Positions 26,980-35,722 of a stretch of 64,000 nucleotides of DNA are shown in pieces. The notes beneath the pieces are model-generated. The model did no database searches, had not been told where the DNA came from, and saw only the letters and a list, made by a program, of their open reading frames with translations. A program made the position numbers and the translations under genes. Numbering within the stretch: position 1 is the first letter of the stretch; each line of letters begins with the position of its first letter. The stretch covers positions 1 to 64,000 of the forward strand of contig JADHOC010000002.1 in the NCBI GenBank assembly GCA_016779205.1. Direction: 5' to 3'. Origin of the DNA: Planctomycetota bacterium. GTDB taxonomy: Bacteria > Planctomycetota > UBA1135 > GCA-002686595.

Positions 26980-29085
26980 TCACTGGAAGGTGATGCCGAC
27001 CGCGGTCGAGAAGTTCGACGTCGGGGTGCCACCGGAGAGGTCGCGCGTCCAGTACTGGAAGTAGCGCGTCTCGCCGGCCGTGGCGGCCACGGTTCCGGTC
27101 GGGCCCGGGATTGACGTCAGGTCCGGGCTGAAGCTGACCGCGCCAGCCGCGCCGGAGTCGAGGACATTGCCCGCGTAGCGCCCGATCGAGGTGCTCGCGA
27201 TGCAGAGATCGCCCGCGGAGCCGCCGGCGCCAGCCAGGAAGATCGTGTCCCCCGAGGTCAGGAAGTAACCAAGCGAGTCGATCGGGAGGTCCCGGACGTC
27301 CAGCGTGAGGTCGTTGTCCGCCGCGATGGCGCTACCGTTGAGCACGAGCGAGGCGCCAGCGCCGGAGTCGTTGGCCTGCGCGGAGCAGATCTGGGTGCCG
27401 ATGCCCTCGTTGATGGTGAGGATGCCGTTGCCGAACGCGTTTCCAGGCGAGCCCCAACCGGACATTTGGATCCAGTACGGGTTACCGGCCGTGACCGGGA
27501 CGTTCAAGATGCTGGTCGGGTCCGACGGGAAATTCACGTCGTCGTGGCAGGCGATGAAACTGCCGGTGGCGGCGTCGAAGACCTGAAGGATCGTGTCGAA
27601 GTCGGAGCCCGAGGTGCTGACCTCGAGATCAGAGTCGGACTTGGCGAAGTAGATGAACCAGAGGTCGCTCTCGCCGCTGCCGCAGGCGAAGCCGACACCG
27701 GAATCGGTCGCGTACTCCGGGTTCCAGAGCGTCGTGCCCTCCTCGATGACCGCGAAGTCGGCCACGCTGATCTCATCGATGTCGATGAAGGAGACGTCGA
27801 CGTTGTCGTAGAGCACGCCGGTGTCGTCGTAGTTGCTGGCGTAGCTGCCGAAGCCGAACTGGAAGAGCTGACCGTCGATGGCGGGATCGAGCTCCATCGT
27901 GATGGTCACGTTGTCCCAGTTGCGGATGCTGTTGTCAGTCAGGTTGATCCGACGCTCACGGATGGTCGCGAACGAGCCGCTGAGGGAGTCGAGCACCTTC
28001 AGGAAGGCGAACATCTGGGCGTCGCCCTGGCCGTTGCCTACGAAGTCGCTCTTCTTCACGTCGAAGGAGAAGATCGCGTACTGGCCGAGGTTGGCGGTCT
28101 GCACCGGCTGCTCCTTGTAGACGGAGGCCTCGATGTAGTTGCCGTTCGCGTGGTCGCCGTTCACGTAGTCGTTGTAGACCACGATGCTCTGGGAGCCCTG
28201 GTCGGCGGCCTGCTGGGTGTCGGTGATGGCGGAGAAGCCGCCGCCGGGGTTCGGCGCGCCGAACGGGCCGTAGCCGTAGAGGTAGCCGCCGGCCGGGTCG
28301 AACACGTTGGCAAAGGCGAGCCAGCCCTCGTTGGAGAGGGCGTTCGGGTCGTTGATGTCCAGCCCGTCGAAGTCCTGGCTGTAGGGGTTCATCGTGGGCG
28401 GCGGGGGCGGGGGGCCCTGCCACTCGATGTTGTCGTACACGCGCCGCGAGTCATCGTTGTTGGAGCAGCGGTTGGTGAAGCCGACCTGGAGGATGTGACC
28501 GCCCCAGGCGGAGTCGATCGTGACGCTGGTGCTCGCGCTGGTCCAGTTCACGCAGTCCGCGCCGGTGGTGTCGATCGGGTCGTAGTACACCGTGGCGAAG
28601 CCGCTCGCGGGATCAAGGACCTTGATGAACGCGGCCGTCGTCGTCCCCGCGGGGTTGGCGTCGCAGTTGGCCTTGAGGTAGTCGAAGTCAAGCGTCCAGG
28701 TGTCCCCGAAGCTGTCGGCGGTGATGTTCTGCTCGAAGAACGTGTTCGTCTCGAGGATGTTGCCGTTGCCGTGCTCGCCGGTGTTGTTGTAGTTGCTGTT
28801 GGTCTGCAGCGACTGGCCGTTGCTCGGCGTGCCGAGGCCGGACACGAGCAGGGCGCATTCGCCCTCGGTGTTGTTCGGCGGGAAGACGCCGTAGCCGAAG
28901 AGGTAGCCGCCGGAGGGGTCAAAGACCGTCACGTAGTTCCCGAAGCCAAGGTCGCTGATCCCGGGTCCAGGTGAGGTCGGGTCAGCGCCCTCGAAGTCGA
29001 TGGAGCGGACCTGCAGCTGCGCGCTGGCAGTGGAGCCCAGGGCCGCGAACACGGCCGCCGTAAAGAGTGAGCGAGAGAGATTCAT
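26980..29085 (-). CDS. Secreted protein with two tandem N-terminal domains and the recurrent C-terminal module
   Basis: A 701-residue exported protein whose signal peptide ends about TASAQ (residue 23). Two homologous domains of about 180-200 residues follow (about 25-225 and 233-435). Both contain VFDP(S/A)GGYL(F/Y)GYG, a G(E/D)HxNGN(I/Y) segment, F(I/L)KVLD and a closing V(Y/L)YDN. A PPC-like domain (about 455-560) is next. The last 136 residues are the module shared with the protein at 4374-5669, ending SNFSTAVGITFQ. Function unknown; the domains look like carbohydrate-binding-type beta sandwiches, which is inference. It is transcribed alone, with 234 bp upstream. Confidence 0.75.
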   Translation of the reverse strand: MNLSRSLFTAAVFAALGSTASAQLQVRSIDFEGADPTSPGPGISDLGFGNYVTVFDPSGGYLFGYGVFPPNNTEGECALLVSGLGTPSNGQSLQTNSNYNNTGEHGNGNILETNTFFEQNITADSFGDTWTLDFDYLKANCDANPAGTTTAAFIKVLDPASGFATVYYDPIDTTGADCVNWTSASTSVTIDSAWGGHILQVGFTNRCSNNDDSRRVYDNIEWQGPPPPPPTMNPYSQDFDGLDINDPNALSNEGWLAFANVFDPAGGYLYGYGPFGAPNPGGGFSAITDTQQAADQGSQSIVVYNDYVNGDHANGNYIEASVYKEQPVQTANLGQYAIFSFDVKKSDFVGNGQGDAQMFAFLKVLDSLSGSFATIRERRINLTDNSIRNWDNVTITMELDPAIDGQLFQFGFGSYASNYDDTGVLYDNVDVSFIDIDEISVADFAVIEEGTTLWNPEYATDSGVGFACGSGESDLWFIYFAKSDSDLEVSTSGSDFDTILQVFDAATGSFIACHDDVNFPSDPTSILNVPVTAGNPYWIQMSGWGSPGNAFGNGILTINEGIGTQICSAQANDSGAGASLVLNGSAIAADNDLTLDVRDLPIDSLGYFLTSGDTIFLAGAGGSAGDLCIASTSIGRYAGNVLDSGAAGAVSFSPDLTSIPGPTGTVAATAGETRYFQYWTRDLSGGTPTSNFSTAVGITFQ

Positions 29086-29319
29086 CTGTAGATGGAGACG
29101 TTGCTGGTGAGCGAATCGAGAGTCATCGGGGCGAGCGGCCGGCAGGCTGCCGACGGAGATGGGGCCTCGCCTTAACGCTCTAAAAATATCCTCGCTCTTG
29201 CTGGTCGGGTCGCTCCATCGGCGACCGGACTGGGCTCATGCGCCGAATCGGGTCAGGCAATTTGACGCACTGCGACAATGGGTCGCGCCTCACCCGGCGG
29301 CGCGTCCACGCCAGGTGGG
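29086..29319 (-). promoter_or_regulatory. Upstream region of the duplicated secreted-protein gene
   Basis: Non-coding. An AT-rich patch around 29172-29192 (reverse strand GGATATTTTTAGAGCG) is the likeliest promoter area. No clear -35 element could be assigned. Confidence 0.3.
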
Positions 29320-30558
29320 TCAACGGGAATCGGCGCTCAGTCGCTGGAGAAATTCCCGGGCGACGGCGTCGGCCAGGGGCAGGCCGCGGTCGCTCAAGCG
29401 GACGCGGTCGCCAGAGGGCTCCAGCAGCCCGTCTCCTTCGAGGCGCGTCGCCAGGGCCGCGGCGGCGTCCCTCGCGCCCTGGGAGGCTGCGGCGGTGCGG
29501 GCCGCTGCGGAGGGGTCGACCCCCTCGCGTAGCCTCAGGCCCAGCCACCAGCACTCGGCGAGCCGGGCGTACTCGTCGGGCTCCTCACTCCAGTCCGTCG
29601 CGTGCCCATGGCCTTGAATCCGGCGCAGGTACGGGCTGATCGCGCGGGGGTTCCCGGAGCGCGTGTGCTCCACCTTGCTCACGGCCCCCGGCCCGATCCC
29701 CACGTACTCCCCGTTCCGCCAGTAGTTCACGTTGTGACTGCACTGCTCGCCGGGCCGGGCGTGGTTCGAGATCTCGTAGGCCTCGAGCCCGCGCCCGGAG
29801 GCGAGCTCCCGGGTGGCGTGGAACATCTCGAGCTCGACCTCCTCCTCGGCTGCCTCGAGGCGGCCTCGGTCCAGCCAGCGCTTGAAGCGAGTGTCCTCCT
29901 CGAAGGTGAGGTTGTACGCGGAGAGGTGATCGGGCCGGAGATCGAGGATCCGTGCGAGGTCGGCGCGCCACGTCTCGGCGGTCTGGCCAGGGATCGCGTA
30001 GATCAGGTCGACGTTGATGTGCTCGATCCCCGCGTCCCGCGCGGACTCGTAGGCGTGGAAGGAGTCGGCGGCCGTGTGGACGCGGCCAAAGAGCTCCAGG
30101 GTCTTGTCGTCGAGGGACTGGAAGCCGATGGAGATGCGTGGGACGCCGAGGTCGAGGAGGCAGCGGGCCTTGTCGACGTCCAGGCTCTCGGGGTTGCACT
30201 CGGCGGTGACCTCGCCTGCGCTCTCCCGCCAGCCGGTGATCTGCTGGAGCCCGTCCAGGAGGGCTGTGAGCTGGGGGGCGCTGAGGAGCGAGGGGGTCCC
30301 GCCGCCCAGGAACAGCGTCCGGGGGCGCGCGGGCGCGCGGACCTCGGCCTCGCGCAGGATCGCCGCGATCATCCCGTCGATGTCCTGGCCCTCATCGGGG
30401 ACGGAGAAGAAGTCGCAGTAGTGACACTTGGTGGCGCAGAAGGGGAGGTGCACGTAGAGGGCGGTTCCCTCCTCGGCGGCAGGGGGGAGCTGGACCTTGG
30501 GCGCGCCGCGCAGCGCGCTGAGCGACTCGCCTGTGACCTGCTGCTGGTGCTCTTCCAT
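29320..30558 (-). CDS. hemW: Radical SAM heme chaperone HemW
   Basis: A 412-residue radical SAM protein. The cluster motif is C41-x3-C45-x2-C48 in YVHLPFCATKCHYCDFFS. LFLGGGTPSLL and the glycine-rich SAM contacts follow, then DLIYAIPGQTAETW. The HemW C-terminal domain is present, with YEISNHARPGEQCSHNVNYWRNGEYVGIGPGAVS. HemW was long misnamed coproporphyrinogen III oxidase (HemN-like); it binds heme and inserts it into enzymes. The absence of the extra N-terminal features of true HemN supports HemW. The in-frame upstream extension is Arg/Gly/Pro-rich and was rejected in favour of the ATG at 30558. Confidence 0.9.
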   Translation of the reverse strand: MEEHQQQVTGESLSALRGAPKVQLPPAAEEGTALYVHLPFCATKCHYCDFFSVPDEGQDIDGMIAAILREAEVRAPARPRTLFLGGGTPSLLSAPQLTALLDGLQQITGWRESAGEVTAECNPESLDVDKARCLLDLGVPRISIGFQSLDDKTLELFGRVHTAADSFHAYESARDAGIEHINVDLIYAIPGQTAETWRADLARILDLRPDHLSAYNLTFEEDTRFKRWLDRGRLEAAEEEVELEMFHATRELASGRGLEAYEISNHARPGEQCSHNVNYWRNGEYVGIGPGAVSKVEHTRSGNPRAISPYLRRIQGHGHATDWSEEPDEYARLAECWWLGLRLREGVDPSAAARTAAASQGARDAAAALATRLEGDGLLEPSGDRVRLSDRGLPLADAVAREFLQRLSADSR

Positions 30559-30593
30559 GGGGGGCTGGGGGCGAGGGGGCCCGCCGTCGGACC

Positions 30594-31694
30594 TCAGCGC
30601 GAGAGGCGCAAGACCAGCGTCCGCTGGCTGCCGGGCTCCAGCGAGATATCCGCCGCCGCGAGGTCCACGAAGCGCGCCTTGAGGTCCAGGCCCTTCGCGA
30701 CCACCTCGGTGGGGAGGGCGGGGAGCCCGACGAGATCGAAGACCCACTCCGCGCCGTTGGACGTGACCCCCTTGGACCGCCGTTCGATGACCCCGCCGGC
30801 GATCGTCCTGCCCTCGCCCGCGTCGTGGAACAGGGCGAGCGCCTTGAGGGCCTCACGCCCCTCGCCCGTCACCCGAACCGTGAGCGCGGCCTCGGGCCAC
30901 AGGAGCAGCTCCTTGGTCTGTTCCTGGGTGGGGTCCACCCAGGCGGTCATGGGCGCATAGCCGTCGGCTGCCACGCGGAGCCAGATGGGGGTTCGGGAGG
31001 GGATCCAGGGGAGGTCGATGGGGGAGCTCGCGCCCTCCAGCACAAGCTCCTCGTCGTCGGACTGTCCGCGCAGGGTGACGGGGCTCATCTGCGGCGCCCG
31101 GGTGACCCGGAGGCCCGAGAGGTGAGCCCCGGTGGGGCCATCGCGGACGAGGAGGCGATTGAGCGGGAAGGGGGACCCCACGAGGACGTACGGGCTGTCC
31201 ACGGGAGTGAACGCGATCTCGAGCCCCTCGAAGCGGACGCGCTGGCCGTTGAAGACGCCGCCCTTGAGCCTCACGCGGGAGCGCTCCGGGATCTCGAGGC
31301 GGAACCGCCCCCCGAGGACCTCGACCTCGGCGGTCTCGGACGAACCGCGGGCAAGGAGCTCCAGCTCGAAGGTACCCGTCTTCACCGGCGAGGGGATGGC
31401 CCCATCGACCTGTAGCAGGGCCTCACCCTCGAAGGTCCGCAGGCGCTCCACCGTGGGCGGCACCTCCCCCGTGGAGCGCCCTTGGGGCTCCGCCGTGGTC
31501 GCCGTGCTGTCTCCGCTCGGGCTGGCGAGGTCTCGGTCCCTCGACACCTCTCCAGGCGTCTCCTCGCGGGCTGCGATCTCGGCTCCCTCGGCGGGCGTCT
31601 CCTTGGGGCTCGACGTGCCGAAGACGGTCCAGCCGAGCAGCGCCAGCGCGGCGAGGAGCAGCGCGGCGGGGATGATCCGGAGGATGGCCCGCAT
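30594..31694 (-). CDS. Membrane-anchored beta-rich protein, unknown
   Basis: A 366-residue protein. One N-terminal membrane helix (about residues 5-24) is followed by a roughly 70-residue disordered Glu/Thr/Pro stretch. The rest (about 85-366) is rich in alternating hydrophobic strands reminiscent of carboxypeptidase-regulatory-like beta sandwiches, for example LTVRVTGEGREALKALALF. No family was recognised with confidence. A GTG at 31724 would add 10 residues; the ATG at 31694 is preferred since the hydrophobic helix starts right after it. It lies between the hemW and ankyrin genes on the same strand. Confidence 0.6.
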   Translation of the reverse strand: MRAILRIIPAALLLAALALLGWTVFGTSSPKETPAEGAEIAAREETPGEVSRDRDLASPSGDSTATTAEPQGRSTGEVPPTVERLRTFEGEALLQVDGAIPSPVKTGTFELELLARGSSETAEVEVLGGRFRLEIPERSRVRLKGGVFNGQRVRFEGLEIAFTPVDSPYVLVGSPFPLNRLLVRDGPTGAHLSGLRVTRAPQMSPVTLRGQSDDEELVLEGASSPIDLPWIPSRTPIWLRVAADGYAPMTAWVDPTQEQTKELLLWPEAALTVRVTGEGREALKALALFHDAGEGRTIAGGVIERRSKGVTSNGAEWVFDLVGLPALPTEVVAKGLDLKARFVDLAAADISLEPGSQRTLVLRLSR

Positions 31695-31739
31695 CGCCCC
31701 ATTGTCGCTGAATGGGGAGGCCACGTCGACCGGGGACGC

Positions 31740-32693
31740 TCAGCCGGCCTCTCGAAGTGCCTCGACGCCGAATTCGGAGAGGCTCTTCACGATGGAGGTG
31801 TAGCCGAGCTCGCGGGCCCGCCCGAGCTCTCGGCCCTCTGGCTCGACCTCCGCTCCCCAGCGGAGGAGGAGGTCCACGACGGGAAGCAGCTCCGCCTCGT
31901 CGTAGGGCCGGACCTCGAAGCTGCCGTCCTCGAGCCTGAAGTACGCCCGCGCTGAGATGGCCGCGACCAGGGTGCTCCGGCCTTCGCCGCAGCGGTGGTT
32001 GGGGTCGGCTCCCCCAACCAGCAGCGCCCGGCAGGTGAGCCGGTTGGCCGAGCTGGCGGCATAGTGGAGCGGCGTGGAGCCCTGCCGGTCCTCGAGGTCC
32101 ACGGAGGCGCCGTTGCTGAGGAGAGCGGCGACGGTGGTGGCGTGCCCGGCGAGGGCGGCCCGTCCGAGGGCGGTCATGCCGGTGCTCGACTCGGGAGCGT
32201 CCACGGGCAGCCCGGCGCGGAGGAGCTCCTCGACCAGGTCGTCCTGGCCCGCCTGGCTCGCGAGGGACAGGGCGTTCATGCCGCCCGGGTCCTCGAGGGT
32301 GAGTTCGGCCCCGCCAGCGATCAGGTGACGAGCCACGTCGAGGTGCCCGAGGGCGCAGGCGATGGGCAGGGCGTGCCCGACGTCTCCGCCGGCCTCGAGC
32401 AGGAGCTGGGTGACCTCGTCGTCTCCCATGGCGGCGGCGAGCATGAGGGGCGTCCACCCCGAGGTCGCCCGCCGGTCGTCGACCGTCGAGCAGAGGTCCT
32501 TGAGCAGGTCGCCGTCGCGGATCGTCGCCACGTCGCCCCGTTCAATGGCCGACAACAGGCGCCGGCCCCGGTGCCCTCCGGCCCCCGGTTGCTCGCTCGC
32601 GCTGCGGTCGTTGTTCGTGCTGCCCATGGTCTTGTTGGTGGCGCCGAGGTCTCCCTCGGGCCCTCCGTTCGCCCGTTCGCGGGTGTCAGTCAC
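31740..32693 (-). CDS. Ankyrin repeat protein
   Basis: A protein of up to 317 residues with about six ankyrin repeats (about residues 75-265), shown by units such as GWTPLMLAAAMGDDEVTQLLLEAG, GMTALGRAALAGHATTVAALLSNGA and GSTPLHYAASSANRLTCRALL. Ankyrin repeats mediate protein-protein contacts; the partner is unknown, and no signal peptide is seen. A GTG at 32693 overlaps the sigma-factor stop by 8 nt, suggesting coupling. The ATG at 32627, 22 codons later, is an equally possible start since the N terminus is low-complexity. Confidence 0.8.
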   Translation of the reverse strand: MTDTRERANGGPEGDLGATNKTMGSTNNDRSASEQPGAGGHRGRRLLSAIERGDVATIRDGDLLKDLCSTVDDRRATSGWTPLMLAAAMGDDEVTQLLLEAGGDVGHALPIACALGHLDVARHLIAGGAELTLEDPGGMNALSLASQAGQDDLVEELLRAGLPVDAPESSTGMTALGRAALAGHATTVAALLSNGASVDLEDRQGSTPLHYAASSANRLTCRALLVGGADPNHRCGEGRSTLVAAISARAYFRLEDGSFEVRPYDEAELLPVVDLLLRWGAEVEPEGRELGRARELGYTSIVKSLSEFGVEALREAG

Positions 32694-33552
32694 CGGCCAT
32701 GACGTCGTAGAGCTTGCGGAGCGCGTCGCGTTCGATCTGGCGAACGCGCTCGCGCGTGAGGCCGACGATCTTCCCGATCTCCTTGAGGGTCATCGGCTCG
32801 GCCCCTTCCCCGAGGCCGTAGCGGAGCCGGAGGATCTGCGCCTCACGCTCGTCGATCACCCCGAGCAGCTCGTCCAGCCTCGAGAGGAGGTCCTGGTGGA
32901 GCATCGTCTCCTCCGGGTCGGCTGCATTCTCGTCCTCGACCGTGTCCTGGGTCTGGGTCATCACATCCAGGGAGACCTGGCCGGCCTGGTTGGACTCGAT
33001 GGTCCTCTTCAGCAGGGGCCACGACTCGCGGGGGATCCCGAGCTCCATGGCGACCTCCTCGACCGTTGGCATGCGCCCGAGCATGTAGCGCAGCTCGTTG
33101 GCCACGTTCCGCCACTTGGAGATCATCTCCGTCATGTACCCGGGGACCCGGACGGACTTGACGGTGTTCGTCAGCGCACGGCGGATGGACTGCTTGATCC
33201 ACCAGGTGCCGTAGGTGGAGAAGCGGCAGCCGGCCTCGGGGTCGAACTTCTCCGCGGCCTTCATCAGCCCGATGTTCCCCTCGGCGATGAGGTCCTGGAG
33301 GTTCAGCCCGCGGTCGTTGTACATCTTCGCGATGGACACCACGAGCCGGAGGTTGGCCCGGATCAGGTGCTCCCGTGCCTCCAGATCGCCGGACTGAACC
33401 CGGGCGCCGAGCACCTTCTCCTCATCCGCGGTGAGGAGCGGGACCTCGTTGATCTCCTGGAGGTAGGTCTCGAGACAGCGTTCGGCAGAAATGGTAAAGC
33501 TCCGGGTCGCAGGGGGAATGCGTGGACGGGGCACCTCAGGGGGAACCCTCAC
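32686..33552 (-). CDS. RNA polymerase sigma-70 factor, RpoD/SigA-like
   Basis: A group 1/2-type sigma factor of about 288 residues. Region 1.2 is CLETYLQEINEVPLL. Region 2 has HLIRANLRLVVSIAKMY, LIAEGNIGLMKAAEKFDP and the promoter -10 recognition segment RFSTYGTWWIKQSIRRAL. Regions 3 and 4 end with LTRERVRQIERDALRKL. No region 1.1 is present. The start is uncertain: the frame is open far upstream but would run into the divergent gene, so GTG at 33552 (or 33534) is proposed, leaving about 100 bp for divergent promoters. It may be the housekeeping factor or a group 2 paralogue. Confidence 0.88.
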   Translation of the reverse strand: MRVPPEVPRPRIPPATRSFTISAERCLETYLQEINEVPLLTADEEKVLGARVQSGDLEAREHLIRANLRLVVSIAKMYNDRGLNLQDLIAEGNIGLMKAAEKFDPEAGCRFSTYGTWWIKQSIRRALTNTVKSVRVPGYMTEMISKWRNVANELRYMLGRMPTVEEVAMELGIPRESWPLLKRTIESNQAGQVSLDVMTQTQDTVEDENAADPEETMLHQDLLSRLDELLGVIDEREAQILRLRYGLGEGAEPMTLKEIGKIVGLTRERVRQIERDALRKLYDVMAGD

Positions 33553-33652
33553 TGAACAAGGATTCGGACCCCAAAGGGCCCCGTCTTGAGCCTTGCGGGC
33601 GTTCCTGGGGCGCGGTCTCGCAACGGAGAACGTGCTACCCTCCCGCCCCGCC

Positions 33653-34948
33653 ATGGCCTCCTCCTCCAGCAAGCCGACTGTCTCCGAGCAGGACTTCGGC
33701 GCTCTCCTCAGGGAGCGCGCGCGGGGGTTCCTGACGAGCTGCGCGGTCCCCTCGGGGGCGCGTTGGTCCAAGCGGCGGTTCTTCGAGGTCTCCGCGAGCG
33801 CCGACGAGCTGGAGTCCTTCCTGGATGACCACGGGGCGCGGACGAACCGCACCTTCTCGGCCTTCACCGAGTTGGTGGCCTCGATCCGGGGCTTCGCGCT
33901 CGCCGGAATGCAGCTCGCCCACCTGGACCGACGGCTCGATTCATACGGGGTGGCGGGTCGGCTCCCGGAGGGGGGGGAGGCGGTGCTCCGTCACATGCGC
34001 GAGGCCCTGAGCTTTGTCCAGGACCGCACGGCGCTCCTCATGGGGGCGTTGCTTGAGGAGGGGCGGGAACGAGGCGTCTCGGAGCTGCAGCTGGGGCAAG
34101 GGCAGCGGCCCGAGGAGGCCATGGAGGCGCCCCCCAGGCTCCCCAACGACCTCGACCGTATCGACGACGACGACCACCGGATCGCCAAGGTCGCGACCAG
34201 CTACCTGCGCGCCTGTGAAATGCTCGAAGAGGTCGGGATCGAGCCGATGGATGAGGCGGACCGCAGGGAGGACTTCCTGCGAGCCAAGTGCAGCGAGGAG
34301 ACCGCCCGGGTCTGGGAGGCGACGGTGCACAACCTCCAGTCGAGCTACGACACCTACGTGAAGAACACGGTCCTGGAGACTGGCGATCCGCGGCTCCCGG
34401 ACCTCCGCGGCCACGCGTCGGCCGCCCTTCACACCCTGGGGGCCGTCACGCACCTGATCCACTTCGTGGAGCGACACGAGCGCGGCCTGCGCTCCGACAT
34501 GGCGGACTCGGTCCTGCAGCGGCTCGTGCCCCGCTCCCAGGTACGGGACGTGACCCTCAACCGACTGCTGGTGAGCGCCAACGCGTTCATCCAGAGTGGC
34601 GCGGACATCGCCTCTTCGCTGTTGCCCAGCTACACCCGGGCCTCGAGCGTCGAGCTCAGCCTGCGGGAGGGGGTCTTCCTGCACGCGAGGCCGGCCTCGC
34701 TGATCGTGGCGATCGTCCAGCACCACGGCACGCCGATCGAGCTCGAGGTGGCAGGGTCCCGGTGCAACGCCGGGTCGATCCTGGAGCTCATGGTCGCCAT
34801 CGGGTCGAACCCCGAGCAGCGGACCTTCATGGCCCACGGGGACGAGCGGACCTTGTGCGACCTTGAGTCGCTCTTCGGCGCCGACCTCGGGGAGGGCGGG
34901 CTCGAGGAGCTCCCCGCCGCGCTCGACTACCTGCGGCAGAAGCGGTAG
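33653..34948 (+). CDS. Large protein with C-terminal HPr phosphocarrier domain
   Basis: A 431-residue soluble protein. Residues about 1-330 are helical and unrecognised (for example FLRAKCSEETARVWEATVHNLQ). Residues about 332-412 form an HPr domain: LREGVFLHARPASLIVAIVQ holds the phosphorylatable His (H344) as in HPr His15. NAGSILELM holds a Ser (S375) at the place of the regulatory Ser46. Normal HPr is about 88 residues and free-standing. No PTS enzyme I, II or HPr kinase gene is nearby, so a regulatory phosphorelay is more likely than sugar transport; that is inference. It is divergent from the sigma factor gene. Confidence 0.8.
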   Translation: MASSSSKPTVSEQDFGALLRERARGFLTSCAVPSGARWSKRRFFEVSASADELESFLDDHGARTNRTFSAFTELVASIRGFALAGMQLAHLDRRLDSYGVAGRLPEGGEAVLRHMREALSFVQDRTALLMGALLEEGRERGVSELQLGQGQRPEEAMEAPPRLPNDLDRIDDDDHRIAKVATSYLRACEMLEEVGIEPMDEADRREDFLRAKCSEETARVWEATVHNLQSSYDTYVKNTVLETGDPRLPDLRGHASAALHTLGAVTHLIHFVERHERGLRSDMADSVLQRLVPRSQVRDVTLNRLLVSANAFIQSGADIASSLLPSYTRASSVELSLREGVFLHARPASLIVAIVQHHGTPIELEVAGSRCNAGSILELMVAIGSNPEQRTFMAHGDERTLCDLESLFGADLGEGGLEELPAALDYLRQKR

Positions 34949-34987
34949 CGAGCCCCTGGCCCGGGCCAGATGCCCAGGAGGGGCGGG

Positions 34988-35722
34988 CTAGATGCCCAGG
35001 AAGAGCCGGTCGGCCAGCATCTTGGGGAGGCCCGCGCGGACGATCCGGTCGGCCTCCCGCTCGATGTCGTAGTCCACCCTGCGTAGCTCCACCCGCTGGG
35101 TCGCCGTGTCGTAGACCGCGAACGCGGCGCGGCAGTCCTCGTCCCGGGGTTGGCCCACGCTCCCCACGTTGACCAGGGCCACCGTCGTCTCCTCAAGGTT
35201 GACCTCGTGGTCGATGGTGTAGGAGGTGCGGCCCGGGGACTCGATGAGCCGCATGATCGTGACGGGGACGTGGGTGTGGCCGAGGAACGCCACCGGCCGG
35301 TCGAGGGCGTCCAGGGAGGGGTCGGCCTCCGAGGTGCTCTGGATGTACTCGAAGCGATCCGGGTCGGGCAGGGTGCCGTGGGCCAGCACGCAGTGGTCGG
35401 TGGCGTGCACGAGGGGCAAGTCAGCGAGCCATTGCAGGTCCTCGCTCGAGAGCTGTTCGCGCGTGTAGTCCACCGCGGCCTTGGCGTTCGCGTTGAACAG
35501 GCGGGTGTCGAGCTCGCCGACGCAGGCGGCGTCATGGTTGCCCTTCACGACGATGGCGTCACGCTCACGCAGCTTGGCGATGACCTCGGCCGGGGCCGCG
35601 CCGTAGCCCACCACGTCGCCCACCTGGAGGATCTGATCGATGACCTCGTCCTCGAGCGCGTCGAGCACGGACTCGAGGGCGGCGAGGTTCGAGTGAATGT
35701 CACCTAGGATGGCGTATCGCAT
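34988..35722 (-). CDS. Calcineurin-like metallophosphoesterase (YfcE/MJ0936 type)
   Basis: A 244-residue dinuclear metal phosphoesterase. Ligand motifs run in order: GDIHSN (D8, H10), GDVVGYG (D36), GNHDAA (N62, H63), a His in VLAHGTL and GHTHVP near the C-terminal third. The type is close to bacterial proteins related to diadenosine tetraphosphatase; the substrate is unknown. The ATG at 35722 lies inside the last 19 nt of the upstream membrane-protein gene, so the pair is co-transcribed. Confidence 0.88.
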   Translation of the reverse strand: MRYAILGDIHSNLAALESVLDALEDEVIDQILQVGDVVGYGAAPAEVIAKLRERDAIVVKGNHDAACVGELDTRLFNANAKAAVDYTREQLSSEDLQWLADLPLVHATDHCVLAHGTLPDPDRFEYIQSTSEADPSLDALDRPVAFLGHTHVPVTIMRLIESPGRTSYTIDHEVNLEETTVALVNVGSVGQPRDEDCRAAFAVYDTATQRVELRRVDYDIEREADRIVRAGLPKMLADRLFLGI

